In this document: piece after piece, positions 16,165 to 24,478 of the stretch
Position numbering within the stretch: position 1 is the first letter of the stretch
Layout of the letters: every line of letters begins with the position of its first letter
Source of the DNA: Alistipes sp.
GTDB lineage: Bacteria > Bacteroidota > Bacteroidia > Bacteroidales > Rikenellaceae
Assembly: GCA_017503575.1 (NCBI GenBank)
Contig: JAFVSV010000036.1
Span: 1-34,780 of the forward strand
Length of the DNA stretch: 34,780 nucleotides
Direction of reading: 5' to 3'
The notes under the pieces: generated by a model
Told to the model about the DNA's origin: nothing
What the model saw: only the letters and a program-made list of their open reading frames with translations
Database searches by the model: none
Program-made: the position numbers and the translations under genes

Positions 16165-17415
16165 CTACTGCTGATATATCTCCACTGTCACAGGCTCCTC
16201 GCCAAGCGCTACGGTCATCGTGTGTAGCTCCTCATCGAGCGTGTAGTAGCGTAGCTCATACTCCGTATTCTTGGGCAGGAGTACCGAGAAGATATCGTTC
16301 ATGTCGCGGTGTTCACCTGCCGTGAGGCCACCACCCATCTGCTCTGTGCCGCGGAAGACATCGACGCCCATAGCCACGCGGTCCTCCGAGTGCTCGGTTT
16401 TGCCCTGCTGCTTGTAGCCAGCGATGCGTAGGAAGGTGTGCGTGCCTGCCTCGAGATGACGTGTGTACTGGTCGTACGCAAGGTCTATGTAGTGCTGTGT
16501 GACATTCTCGGCGCCATAGTTGCGTGGTAGCTCCTCGATAGGCTTACCCTCAACATCGCCATCGGCCCATACCATTGGGAACCAGTCGTCGGCAGCACCG
16601 AAGCGTACGGCATATATGGCGTAGGTGCGGTCATCTACCGTTGCCTTCGAGGCGTCGGCCATAAACCATAGGTGGTCGAGCTGCGAGGGGAAGTAGTACT
16701 CCGTCACGCGCCACTCGCCATCCAACCATACCTCTGTCCAGCTGTGGTTACCGCGGTTGTCGTGCCACGAGGCTGTGCCTACGAAGCGTGCGGGGATACC
16801 TACCGAGCGGTAGGCGTCAACGAGGAGTATCGAGAGACCTGTGCACGATGCCATGCCCTGACGCATAGACTCGCGGGGACTCTGGTTTGTCTTCTCGCGC
16901 TTGGTGTTGTAGTCCACACCCGTGAGGCGTGGTATGTTGGCGTTGACGGCGCATACGGCGTCATACATCGTCGTACATGTATCTACGGCAGGGGCGAAGA
17001 GCTCGTATAGCTCCTTACGCCATGGGTCACGCACCTCGTCAACAACATGGAAGGGTAGCACGTCGCGCTGGTATACATCCTCGGGGAGTGCCTGTGCCCA
17101 TGGATACTTGGTGCGGGCCTTATGTGCATACTCGACATTCTCCTTGAGTAGCTCTAAGTCCATATTGTCGCGGTCCGACGACATCATGTTGATAATGAGG
17201 TACTCCATGTCGCCACGCTCCGCCTCGGGCGTGCTCTCCAAGAGTGCGCGTAGCTCTACCTCGCGCGTTGATGATGCCAATGCCTCGTCGAGTGTCGCTG
17301 GGCGCTCGATGTTACATGCCATGGCATCCTTCTCGTTCTTCTTCTCGCTGTTGCCACCGCAACCTACCGTGATAGCCATCATGGCGATGACGGCGCAAAT
17401 GTAAACTCTCTTCAT
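16165..17415 (-). CDS. Transglutaminase-like domain lipoprotein
   Basis: 416 residues. The signal peptide has a lipobox-like end (AITVGC) with Cys19, so the protein is probably a membrane lipoprotein. The transglutaminase-like core spans about 120-245. The nucleophile region is QGMASCTGLSILLVDAYRSVGIPAR with Cys191; the His region is GNHSWTEVW with His224. About 15 residues later, where the catalytic Asp normally sits, the sequence reads WRVTEYY, with Glu239. The last ~130 residues form a beta-rich extension. Substrate unknown; the fold includes peptidases, peptide amidases and cross-linkers, so a protease-like role is as likely as cross-linking. It is upstream of groES on the same strand but separated by about 165 bases holding the groES promoter. 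Confidence 0.85.
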   Translation of the reverse strand: MKRVYICAVIAMMAITVGCGGNSEKKNEKDAMACNIERPATLDEALASSTREVELRALLESTPEAERGDMEYLIINMMSSDRDNMDLELLKENVEYAHKARTKYPWAQALPEDVYQRDVLPFHVVDEVRDPWRKELYELFAPAVDTCTTMYDAVCAVNANIPRLTGVDYNTKREKTNQSPRESMRQGMASCTGLSILLVDAYRSVGIPARFVGTASWHDNRGNHSWTEVWLDGEWRVTEYYFPSQLDHLWFMADASKATVDDRTYAIYAVRFGAADDWFPMVWADGDVEGKPIEELPRNYGAENVTQHYIDLAYDQYTRHLEAGTHTFLRIAGYKQQGKTEHSEDRVAMGVDVFRGTEQMGGGLTAGEHRDMNDIFSVLLPKNTEYELRYYTLDEELHTMTVALGEEPVTVEIYQQ

Positions 17416-17539
17416 CGTTATGCTCGTATAATGTTTAGGGATGTTCTACAAATTAGTAAAAAAGTATTTCGTTGTTGGGAGATTATGTTTCGGTTGCTTT
17501 TGAATTTATTTTGGCATCTATCTTGTTTTTACGCAGTTA

Positions 17540-17553
17540 CAATGCTCGCATTG
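17540..17553. repeat. Short palindrome CAATGC TC GCATTG
   Basis: A perfect 6-bp stem with a 2-base centre in the 193-base gap (17416-17608) between cutC and the transglutaminase gene. The gap is AT-rich and shows no gene; no clear terminator or promoter was found in it. Confidence 0.45.
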
Positions 17554-17608
17554 CTCCTTTATAACAAACAAGAAATCTGCTCAAAATAGCCTTCAAAATC
17601 AACTCGAC

Positions 17609-18364
17609 CTAATTTATAGAACCTCCCTTTAATATCTTCGTTACCTCCTCCTCGTCGACAACGCGTAGCTGGAACTCGTCAACAGCAGCACTACCACCCA
17701 TAGATATGCGGGGGTTGCGGTACTCCATGTTGCCCATCACCATACGCTTGGCGCTGAAGTGTAGGGCATCGACGCCCGTTGCTGCCAAGGCTGCGGCATT
17801 TGCTGCTACAACGCCGCTACCCGCCATAATCTCTATGCGGCCATCGGCAATAGCCACGGCACGACGTATGTTGTCGATACCCTCGATAGCCTTGTCGTAG
17901 CCTCCAGACGTCAGTATGCGGTGGCATCCAGAGGTTATTACCGCCTCGATAGCTGCCTCATAATCCGACGTCATGTCCACAGCGCGGTGGAAGGTGCACT
18001 CCATACCCTTGGCAGCATCCACAAGGGTGCGTGTGCGCTCAACATCTACACGGCCATCTGCCGTAAGGATGCCAAAGACGACGCCCGTAGCACCCGCCTT
18101 GCGGGCATGCTCTATGTCGTGGAGCATCGTCTGGAACTCATCATCAGAGTATAGGAAGTCGCCACCACGAGGGCGTATCATGACACTTACGTCGATGCCC
18201 TCGATAGCCACAACACGCTCGATGGTCGCCATCGAGGGTGTGACACCTCCCTCGGCGGGTGAGGCACATAGCTCAACGCGGTTGACGCCCAAGCGTGCTG
18301 CTGTGCGGCACGCATCTACGGAGTAGGCGCAAAGCTCCGTCTTAAGTTGCTTAAAGTTGTTCAC
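17609..18364 (-). CDS. cutC: CutC family protein
   Basis: 251 residues, TIM-barrel CutC family. Conserved blocks: ELCASPAEGGVTPS, MIRPRGGDFLYSDDE, GVVFGILTADGRVDVERTRTLVDAA, TFHRAVDM, RILTSGGYDKAIEG, IMAGSGVVAANA and DALHFSAKR. Linked historically to copper tolerance, but the biochemical activity is not established. The start is a GTG at 18364; no suitable ATG exists near the N-terminus. It overlaps the preceding LuxR-type gene by 14 bases, so it is translated from the same message as that regulator and the RIC-like di-iron protein. The company suggests a metal- or redox-related role here, which is inference. Confidence 0.92.
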   Translation of the reverse strand: MNNFKQLKTELCAYSVDACRTAARLGVNRVELCASPAEGGVTPSMATIERVVAIEGIDVSVMIRPRGGDFLYSDDEFQTMLHDIEHARKAGATGVVFGILTADGRVDVERTRTLVDAAKGMECTFHRAVDMTSDYEAAIEAVITSGCHRILTSGGYDKAIEGIDNIRRAVAIADGRIEIMAGSGVVAANAAALAATGVDALHFSAKRMVMGNMEYRNPRISMGGSAAVDEFQLRVVDEEEVTKILKGGSIN

Positions 18365-18923
18365 TGTCGATAAGTTTGTTTAGTACGGCATATACCGTCA
18401 AGCCCGCAACGGAGCGTATGCCGGTCTTATGCACTATGTTTTTACGGTGTGATATTACGGTGTGAGGCGATATGCTCAATTCCGAGGCTATCTCCTTGTT
18501 GGTGAAGCCCTTGGCGACGAGGATAAGCACATCGCGCTCTCTATCCGACAGCTCGTGACTCTCGTGGGCACTCGCCTCGCTGGGGGCATCTATGGCCTGC
18601 GATAGGGTGCGTAGGATATCCTCCTCGGCGGTGTAGAGCGTTATGGCGTGCGTCATGCGGCGTGCTACCTCTGCGTCGTATAACGATGTCTGCAACGCCA
18701 CAACTACAATGTCGCTATACTCCTCGCCAAGCTCCGTGGTACGCAGTAGGGCGGTGTCTACGATGAGCATATCTACATCGGCACCACGCAGGCGTGGTAG
18801 TATGTCGCCAAGGCTGCGCTCTATGAGCACAACGTCGGCCTCGCCACCCCGCCGTAGGATGGTGGCTATGCCCTCGCCAATGATGGCCGCTGGGGCGACT
18901 ATGGCTACTCGGTATCGTCTCAT
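18351..18923 (-). CDS. LuxR-type regulator with degenerate receiver
   Basis: 190 residues. The C-terminal GerE/LuxR domain (about 125-185) is clear: LSDRERDVLILVAKGFTNKE and SPHTVISHRKNIVHKTG. The N-terminal ~110 residues align in outline with a receiver (RVAIVAPAAIIGEGIATILRR; MLIVDTALL with D56), but the acidic pair after the first strand is missing (APA) and no conserved Lys is seen. It therefore probably does not signal by ordinary phosphorylation. No kinase is next to it. It overlaps the RIC gene by four bases and cutC by 14. It may respond to a small molecule, metal or protein contact; that is inference. Confidence 0.9.
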   Translation of the reverse strand: MRRYRVAIVAPAAIIGEGIATILRRGGEADVVLIERSLGDILPRLRGADVDMLIVDTALLRTTELGEEYSDIVVVALQTSLYDAEVARRMTHAITLYTAEEDILRTLSQAIDAPSEASAHESHELSDRERDVLILVAKGFTNKEIASELSISPHTVISHRKNIVHKTGIRSVAGLTVYAVLNKLIDSEQL

Positions 18924-19627
18924 TGCTTGGCGGTTTTAACGAGACGCTCCACTAACGGACGCAGCAGATACATCTCTATGTTTGTGTGTGTGCGCAGGTC
19001 GTCGCGTAGCGCGTATATATCCTTGAGCATGGCGCAGCGTAGGGGCGTTGACACACGCTCTGGCAGGCTCTTGATGACGAGCGATGCCATGTCGTTCGTG
19101 CGGTCGTCGATGTCACCATGTGGGCGCTCAAGTGTCGAGAGGTCGCAACGGGCACTGCTCTGTGCACGCTCTATGGCGGCGAAGATGTTACGCTCCTCAT
19201 ACTCGAAGTGTGTCATAACATAGTGTGTATAGTCGTCATAGAAGCTGCGTAGCACGCGCTGCGAGAGGGCGTCACACTCGGCGAGTATCTCGTCGAGGTG
19301 GCGGGCGACATGCGGTATCATATATTGTGCATAGTAGCGGTGCGAGGCGCGTAGGTAGCCTATGACATCCTCAATGGCATTGGGGCGAAGAGCCGTCATG
19401 TCGGGGCGATACGAGGGGTCTATGTGCATGTTGCAGAGCGTGATAAAAAGCCCGACGTCGTAGCCATCCCTACGACACATATCCTCGAGCGATATGTCGC
19501 CAAAGGGAAGTGTTATGTTGAGGCGCGAGACGATAGATACCACCGAGGGGTGGGTGTCGATAAGCTCAAAAAGCTTTAGTTTGGGCTCGATGACGCTGTG
19601 GGTCGCGTTACTGTATATATTATTCAT
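18920..19627 (-). CDS. Hemerythrin-like di-iron protein, RIC/YtfE/ScdA type
   Basis: 235 residues. In E. coli YtfE the di-iron ligands are H84, H129, E133, H160, H204 and E208. Here I find H96, H140-x3-E144 (THFEYEE), H170 and H214-x3-E218 (THTNIEMYL) with matching spacing, so all six ligands appear present. YtfE/ScdA proteins are involved in repair of iron-sulfur centres after nitrosative or oxidative damage. The N-terminal ~80 residues resemble the ScdA N-terminal region in outline (LEDMCRRDGYDVGLFI) but lack its Cys pair. It is the first gene of a three-gene unit with a LuxR-type regulator and cutC, behind a clear promoter. Cytosolic. Confidence 0.87.
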   Translation of the reverse strand: MNNIYSNATHSVIEPKLKLFELIDTHPSVVSIVSRLNITLPFGDISLEDMCRRDGYDVGLFITLCNMHIDPSYRPDMTALRPNAIEDVIGYLRASHRYYAQYMIPHVARHLDEILAECDALSQRVLRSFYDDYTHYVMTHFEYEERNIFAAIERAQSSARCDLSTLERPHGDIDDRTNDMASLVIKSLPERVSTPLRCAMLKDIYALRDDLRTHTNIEMYLLRPLVERLVKTAKQ

Positions 19628-19679
19628 TGAGTATTAGTATCTTATATGTTCTACTGTGCTTTTAATCTCATTAATTATG

Positions 19680-19710
19680 CAAAGATACGAAATATTTTCG
19701 AATCGTCAAA
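19680..19710 (-). promoter_or_regulatory. Promoter of the RIC-LuxR-cutC operon
   Basis: On the minus strand TTTG (plus CAAA 19707-19710), 19 bases, then TATCTTTG (plus CAAAGATA 19680-19687): a perfect phylum consensus. The leader is about 47 nt. Confidence 0.85.
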
Positions 19711-19737
19711 TCCCAACTAATAGGGGTGCGCCACGCT

Positions 19738-19764
19738 CACAATTACCAACAATTGGTGATTGTG
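19738..19764. promoter_or_regulatory. Strong palindrome between divergent promoters, candidate operator
   Basis: CACAATTACCAA / TTGGTGATTGTG with a 3-base centre: 12 paired positions including one G-T. Flanking ACG/CGT could extend it. It lies 28 bases behind the RIC -33 element and overlaps the -33 position of the promoter proposed at 19760-19790, so one bound regulator could control both. Confidence 0.6.
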
Positions 19765-19790
19765 CGTAACGAAGAAATGCTGCATCTTTG
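19760..19790 (+). promoter_or_regulatory. Possible promoter of a small transcript
   Basis: TTG at 19760-19762, 20 bases, then CATCTTTG (19783-19790), one mismatch from TAnnTTTG. Start expected near 19796. Confidence 0.45.
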
Positions 19791-19794
19791 CAAC

Positions 19795-19931
19795 ATGAAA
19801 AATGGGGTGTTGCGCCGCGAGGCTTTGCCCCACAGGAGTAAGAAAAATCTTTTTAGTTTTTATTGGGTAGGCCGAGCCCTCGCCATAGGGTATAAGCCAA
19901 GGAGGCATCCGTGAGGGTGCCTCTCTTTTTT
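19795..19931 (+). ncRNA. Candidate small RNA (about 135 nt), family unknown
   Basis: The interval runs from a promoter-like sequence to a strong terminator. It contains local pairing (GGGG with CCCC enclosing a GC-rich loop at about 19803-19832; CCCT with AGGG at about 19877-19890 flanked by GGC/GCC). A 39-codon frame starts at ATG 19795 and stops inside the terminator loop, but its ATG would sit on the transcript start, and the peptide (basic, MKNGVLRRE) resembles nothing I know. I favour a non-coding RNA; a leaderless small protein is the alternative. The remaining parts of the 388-base gap (19628-20015) hold the promoters listed here. Confidence 0.4.
19902..19931 (+). terminator. Rho-independent terminator before apt
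   Basis: GAGGCATCC (19902-19910) pairs with GGGTGCCTC (19915-19923) around loop GTGA, then TC and six T. No annotated gene precedes it on this strand, which is the main reason to suspect a small transcript upstream. Confidence 0.85.
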
Positions 19932-19953
19932 CTAATTGAGGCAATAGCCCGCC

Positions 19954-19984
19954 TTTGCTCTTTCATCTTTTTTTACTAAATTTG
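19954..19984 (+). promoter_or_regulatory. Promoter of apt
   Basis: TTTG at 19954-19957 and TAAATTTG at 19977-19984, 19 bases apart. The leader is about 25 nt. Confidence 0.85.
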
Positions 19985-20015
19985 TACGGTCATTAAACCG
20001 ATAACACTTTTCAAC

Positions 20016-20576
20016 ATGAAAGAGGTACTAAAATACTACAAAGATTTCCCTAAGGAGGGTATCGTATTTGTCGACATCATACCCTTCTTACAGTCTAAAG
20101 AGGTCTTCGCAAAGCTGATGAAGGCCGTGGGCGAGGCGTGCACAACACCCAACATCATAGCCCCTGAGGCGCGAGGCTTCCTCTTCGCAGCGCCGTTGCT
20201 CTCAACATCGGCACGCGTAGAGAATATCGTGCCTGTGCGTAAGAGCGGCAAGCTCCCCTTCGCCGAGGGTGACCTTCAGGAGGTGGTAATCGAGAAGGAG
20301 TATGGCAGCGACAAGCTATACTACCGCCTCAGCGACATCGCAGCAGGCAAGCCCGAGGGTGATTGCTTCGAGGTCACCATCCTCGATGACGTGCTCGCAA
20401 CGGGTGGTACTGCCGAGGGGTTGGCACTCTCGTTGGAGAGCCTCAAGGTGGTACGCGACGGCAAGGAGTATGGCGTTAAGGTTAAGGAGTTTGTCTTCAT
20501 CGTCGAGATTGAGGAGCTCGGTGGAAAGAGCCGCCTTGAGCGCATAGCTCCCGTACGCTCGATAACCGTAATCTAA
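20016..20576 (+). CDS. apt: Adenine phosphoribosyltransferase
   Basis: Salvages adenine with PRPP to AMP; cytosolic. 186 residues, close to the usual 170-180. Visible: YKDFPKEGIVFVDIIPFL near the start, IIAPEARGFLFAAPLL, VPVRKSGKLPF and the PRPP-binding loop VTILDDVLATGGTAEG. ATG 20016 follows a clean promoter. recG follows after 27 bases, so the two are probably co-transcribed. Confidence 0.95.
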   Translation: MKEVLKYYKDFPKEGIVFVDIIPFLQSKEVFAKLMKAVGEACTTPNIIAPEARGFLFAAPLLSTSARVENIVPVRKSGKLPFAEGDLQEVVIEKEYGSDKLYYRLSDIAAGKPEGDCFEVTILDDVLATGGTAEGLALSLESLKVVRDGKEYGVKVKEFVFIVEIEELGGKSRLERIAPVRSITVI

Positions 20577-20603
20577 CAGAGTAGCAACCATAGCGAGGTG
20601 CGT

Positions 20604-22730
20604 ATGTCAGAGGTGCTTGGGCGTGATATAAAGTATGTCAGTGGCGTGGGTGAGGTGAGGGCTCGCCTCCTTGCCCGCGAGGCTGGCGTGCACTCCGTTG
20701 GCGACCTGCTGATGCGCTTTCCCTATCGCTATATCGACCGCACGACGCTACGCCGTATCGCCGACATCGACGAGAGCATGGAGTCGACATACGTTCAAAT
20801 ACGCTGTCGCATCGTGGGACGCTCCATCGTTGGTGAGGGACGCAAGCAGCGCTTCGTCGCCGAGGTCACAGATGGAACAGGTAGTGCCGAGCTACTATGG
20901 TTTCAGGGTGTCAAGTGGATAGAGAAGCGCATAGAGCTCGACCGCGAGTATATGGTCTTTGGCCGCCCATCGTTCTACCGCGGCAGGCTGAGCATCGCCC
21001 ACCCCGAGGTGGAGAGCGTCGAGCAGGCACTATCGCGCAAGGTGGAGAGTGGCTACCAGGGCATATACCCCTCGACCGAGGCGTTGTCGCAGCTTATAAC
21101 GGTCAAGGGTATGCACAACATCGTGCATAACGCCTGGCAGCTTGTGGCGGGCGATACCACGGCCTTTGCCGACCCTCTGCCCGAGGATATGCGTCGTCGC
21201 AATGCTCTGATATCGCTACGCGAGGCGATATACAACATACACTTCCCACAGTCGGCAGAGCTACTACGCGCAGCACAGTATCGTCTTAAGTTCGACGAGC
21301 TACTCGGCGTGCAGCTAACCATACAGGCACGCCGCAGTGAGCGCCATACGCGAGGCAACGGTTTTCTCTTTCCGCGCGTGGGCGACAACTTTAACACCTT
21401 TTACCACACCAAGTTACCCTTTGCGCTTACAGGAGCACAGCAACGCGTGATAAAGGAGATACGCGCCGACATGGTGTCGGGACGCCAGATGAACCGTCTG
21501 CTTCAGGGTGACGTGGGCAGCGGTAAGACGATGGTGGCGTTTATGTCGATGCTCTTGGCCGTAGATAATGGCTATCAGGCCTGTATCATGGCACCCACCG
21601 AGATACTCGCACGCCAGCACTACGCCTCGATGTGTCGCTTTGCCGAGGGCCTTCCCAATGTGCGCATAGCCATCCTCACCGGAGCATCCAAGGCACGCGA
21701 GCGTCGCGCCGCCCTCGAGGGCATAGCCTCGGGTGAGGTAGACATCCTCATCGGCACACACGCCCTTATAGAGGATAGGGTGCAGTTTGCGAACCTCGGC
21801 TATGTCGTCATCGACGAGCAACACCGCTTTGGCGTCGAGCAGCGTGCAAAGCTGTGGACGAAGAACCAGCAGCCACCACACATCCTCGTGATGACCGCAA
21901 CACCCATACCGCGAACATTAGCTATGACCCTATATGGCGACCTCGAGGTATCCGTCATAGATGAGCTACCCCCAGGGCGTCAGCCTATACGCACCTACCA
22001 CTACTACGATGCGGCACGTCTCAAAATGTTTGGCTTTCTGCGTCAGGAGATAGCCAAGGGACGACAGGTATATATCGTCTATCCCCTTATCAAGGAGTCC
22101 GAGAAGATGGACTACAAAGACCTATACGACGGCTACGACTCCATATCGCGCGATTTCCCGCTGCCACAATACCGCATCACTGTATGTCATGGCAAGATGA
22201 AGAACGAGGATAAGGAGGCGGCGATGGCGCAGTTTAAGCGTGGCGAGGCGGACATCCTCATAGCCACCTCCGTCATCGAGGTGGGCGTCGATGTGCCTAA
22301 TGCCACGGTGATGGTCATCGAGTCGGCAGAGCGTTTCGGTCTCTCGCAGCTACACCAGTTGCGTGGTCGTGTGGGGCGTGGCGGCGAACAGTCATACTGC
22401 ATACTCATGTCGGGCGACAAGCTATCCAAGGATAGCCGTGCGCGTCTCGACGCCATGTGCGCGACCAACGACGGCTTCGAGCTCTCGGAACTCGACCTCA
22501 AGCTACGCGGTGCGGGCGACATACACGGCACACAGCAGAGTGGCGACGCCTTTGAGCTCAACATAGCCAACCTCGCCACCGACACACAGATAATGGAGGT
22601 CACGCGCAACGAGGCGATAGCCATCCTCGACAAGGATGCCTCGCTCGAGCGCCCCGAGAACACTGCACTGCGACAGCTTCGCGACAAGCATAAGCGCCGC
22701 GAGCGCATAGATTTTTCCGATATTTCGTAA
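20604..22730 (+). CDS. recG: ATP-dependent DNA helicase RecG
   Basis: Branch-migrating helicase that remodels stalled replication forks and Holliday junctions. 708 residues from ATG 20604; an in-frame GTG two codons earlier is less likely. Domain order: N-terminal wedge/OB domain (about 1-230; FPYRYIDRT, AELLWFQGVKW), helicase motif I GDVGSGKT, motif II DEQH, motif III VMTATPIPRTLA, then the second helicase half with VIESAERFGLSQLHQLRGRVGRG. C-terminal GDIHGTQQSG is a RecG signature. Length is normal. Lies behind apt. Confidence 0.96.
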   Translation: MSEVLGRDIKYVSGVGEVRARLLAREAGVHSVGDLLMRFPYRYIDRTTLRRIADIDESMESTYVQIRCRIVGRSIVGEGRKQRFVAEVTDGTGSAELLWFQGVKWIEKRIELDREYMVFGRPSFYRGRLSIAHPEVESVEQALSRKVESGYQGIYPSTEALSQLITVKGMHNIVHNAWQLVAGDTTAFADPLPEDMRRRNALISLREAIYNIHFPQSAELLRAAQYRLKFDELLGVQLTIQARRSERHTRGNGFLFPRVGDNFNTFYHTKLPFALTGAQQRVIKEIRADMVSGRQMNRLLQGDVGSGKTMVAFMSMLLAVDNGYQACIMAPTEILARQHYASMCRFAEGLPNVRIAILTGASKARERRAALEGIASGEVDILIGTHALIEDRVQFANLGYVVIDEQHRFGVEQRAKLWTKNQQPPHILVMTATPIPRTLAMTLYGDLEVSVIDELPPGRQPIRTYHYYDAARLKMFGFLRQEIAKGRQVYIVYPLIKESEKMDYKDLYDGYDSISRDFPLPQYRITVCHGKMKNEDKEAAMAQFKRGEADILIATSVIEVGVDVPNATVMVIESAERFGLSQLHQLRGRVGRGGEQSYCILMSGDKLSKDSRARLDAMCATNDGFELSELDLKLRGAGDIHGTQQSGDAFELNIANLATDTQIMEVTRNEAIAILDKDASLERPENTALRQLRDKHKRRERIDFSDIS

Positions 22731-22750
22731 TATATATCCACAAATAGCGT

Positions 22751-22758
22751 TATCTTTG
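22751..22758 (+). promoter_or_regulatory. -7 element before the zinc-ribbon gene
   Basis: TATCTTTG is a perfect -7 match 27 bases before the ATG. No good -33 element lies at the normal distance, so strength is uncertain. Confidence 0.55.
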
Positions 22759-22784
22759 CAAGCAAATAGATTAAGAGTACCGAT

Positions 22785-24110
22785 ATGGCATTAATAAGAT
22801 GTAAGCATTGCGGCAACTTAGCATCAAGCCGCTCACCTATATGTCCGATATGCGGCGAGCCTATTAGTGGCGAGCAGCCCTCGGCACCCACTGCCGAGAG
22901 TGTAGCACCCGTTGTCGAGAATACGGCCGAGAACACTCCCGAGGTGGAGGCACCCGCAGAGGATACCCTGCCTGTGGAGGCACACGAGGAGGCAACCAAT
23001 CCTATGGATACACCCGCGGCGCAGCCCAAGACGCTGAACGACATACTCGCCGAGCGTAGCACCACATCTACGCTCAACGACACACACTCGGAGGAGAATA
23101 GCGAGAGCCGAACTCTCAATGTCGTGCCCATGCCTACGCCCATAAACAATGCGCTCAACAACGACGCCTACGCCTACGACAATGAGCGTACTGTTGAGGA
23201 CTACGAGATGGAGATACGTCGCCGCAAGCGTAGCGCTGGTGGCTTCATGATAGGCTGCATCATCCTGCTGTTGGGTCTCGCTACGTTCTGCTACCTATAT
23301 ATCAGCATGCGTCAGGAGAATAACAAGCTACGCGAGGGTTACGAGATACTTATAGCCGACACCAACAGCCTACACGCCATAGAGAGAGAAATGCTTAATG
23401 CCAACGCCGAGGAGTTGGTTGGCGAGCTCGCTAAATATAAGGACGATAACGACTCTATGCGCATCCGTTACGAGGAGGCTGTCAAGATGTATACAGAGTT
23501 GCAGAGCAACCATGATTACACCCTCGACCAGCTACGTCGCTACCAGGAGGAGGTGAAGACGCTGAAAGGTATCATGCGCCAGTATGTGCGCCAGATAGAC
23601 TCGCTAAACACCGTGGCCTCGAACCTCAAGCGCGAGAACACCTCGATGAAGAAGGAGATTAAGAGCCATGAGCTACGCGCCAACCAAGCCGAGGAGCGTG
23701 CCGACGAGCTCGGCACCAAGGTGCGCCAGGCAGAGGTGATACAGACAAGTGCCATACGTTTAGTGGCTCTCAACGCCAATAGCAAGGAGGTAAAGAGGAT
23801 TAAGATGGCACGACGCCTTAAGGTAGATTTCGAGCTTGTGCCTAACGCTGTGGCCGAGCCTGGCGAGAAGAGTATATATGTATGTATCACCAACCCCGAT
23901 GGCTACCTGCTGTCGCCAGCCGAGATGACCGTATTCAACTTCGAGGGTACGGAGATGATGGCGTCGGCGGTGCGTAAGGTAGACTACGAGAATGCGCGTG
24001 TCGACGTGAGCATCTTCTACGATGGCGAGAACTTCACACGAGGCACCTATAAGGTCGACATCTATATTGATGGTCGCCACTGTGGCACGGCAGAGAAGTA
24101 CTTCGAATAG
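22785..24110 (+). CDS. Zinc-ribbon, single-pass membrane, coiled-coil protein
   Basis: 441 residues, no named family recognised. Order: a zinc ribbon at about 6-24 (CKHCGNLASSRSPICPICG, two Cys pairs), an acidic Pro/Ala/Glu-rich linker to about 140, a basic patch (RRRKRS) before one membrane helix (about 152-174, FMIGCIILLLGLATFCYLYI), a long coiled coil (about 176-315, rich in Glu/Lys/Arg/Leu), and a C-terminal beta-type domain (about 320-441) with VDFELVPNAVAEPGEKSIYVCITNPDGYLL and YKVDIYIDGRHCGTAEKYF. The positive patch places the zinc ribbon in the cytosol and the coiled coil outside. Similar proteins occur in Bacteroidota. Function unknown; a structural envelope role is possible. A strong terminator follows directly. 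Confidence 0.85.
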   Translation: MALIRCKHCGNLASSRSPICPICGEPISGEQPSAPTAESVAPVVENTAENTPEVEAPAEDTLPVEAHEEATNPMDTPAAQPKTLNDILAERSTTSTLNDTHSEENSESRTLNVVPMPTPINNALNNDAYAYDNERTVEDYEMEIRRRKRSAGGFMIGCIILLLGLATFCYLYISMRQENNKLREGYEILIADTNSLHAIEREMLNANAEELVGELAKYKDDNDSMRIRYEEAVKMYTELQSNHDYTLDQLRRYQEEVKTLKGIMRQYVRQIDSLNTVASNLKRENTSMKKEIKSHELRANQAEERADELGTKVRQAEVIQTSAIRLVALNANSKEVKRIKMARRLKVDFELVPNAVAEPGEKSIYVCITNPDGYLLSPAEMTVFNFEGTEMMASAVRKVDYENARVDVSIFYDGENFTRGTYKVDIYIDGRHCGTAEKYFE

Positions 24111-24127
24111 TCTCTTATGGCGATAAA

Positions 24128-24165
24128 GTAGCAGCAGGATATCACGCCTGCTGTTACTTTTTTTT
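24128..24165 (+). terminator. Rho-independent terminator after the zinc-ribbon gene
   Basis: An 11-bp stem (24128-24138 with 24147-24157, one G-T pair) around an 8-base loop, then eight T. Confidence 0.92.
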
Positions 24166-24173
24166 GCAAAAAG

Positions 24174-24204
24174 TTTGGATATTGAGAAATATTGCCTATC
24201 TTTG
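24174..24204 (+). promoter_or_regulatory. Promoter of tRNA-Cys
   Basis: TTTG at 24174-24177, 19 bases, TATCTTTG at 24197-24204. Confidence 0.8.
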
Positions 24205-24255
24205 CACCTCGGTTGGGGTACTTGCTTATGGCGGGTATGTTCAATTGATACAAAT

Positions 24256-24326
24256 GGTCTGATGGCCGAGTGGCTAGGCAGAGGTCTGCAAAACCTCGTA
24301 CAGCGGTTCGAATCCGCTTCAGACCT
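24256..24326 (+). tRNA. tRNA-Cys (anticodon GCA)
   Basis: 71 nt and a full cloverleaf: acceptor GGTCTGA/TCAGACC, D arm GCC/GGC, anticodon arm GAGGT-CTGCAAA-ACCTC with anticodon GCA, short variable loop, T arm AGCGG-TTCGAAT-CCGCT, discriminator U. CCA is not encoded. Its promoter and terminator are intact. Confidence 0.96.
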
Positions 24327-24341
24327 CTAAAGAATGCAGAG

Positions 24342-24369
24342 CAGACGACTTACTAAGTCGTCTGTTTTT
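24342..24369 (+). terminator. Terminator of tRNA-Cys
   Basis: CAGACGACTT/AAGTCGTCTG, 10-bp perfect stem with loop ACT, followed by five T. Confidence 0.9.
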
Positions 24370-24478
24370 GTTTTGTCTGTGCTGCCGTGAGCAAGCTCCC
24401 GCACCACCCAAAACAAACACAGCCTGCGGCTTTTGCTCTGCGTAATCTGATGCGATTGCTCACCTTTAGACCAGGGTT

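Noticed and set aside
22187..23161. 324-codon minus-strand frame across recG and the zinc-ribbon gene
   Set aside because: Ser/Arg-rich shadow of two well-supported genes and of the gap between them.
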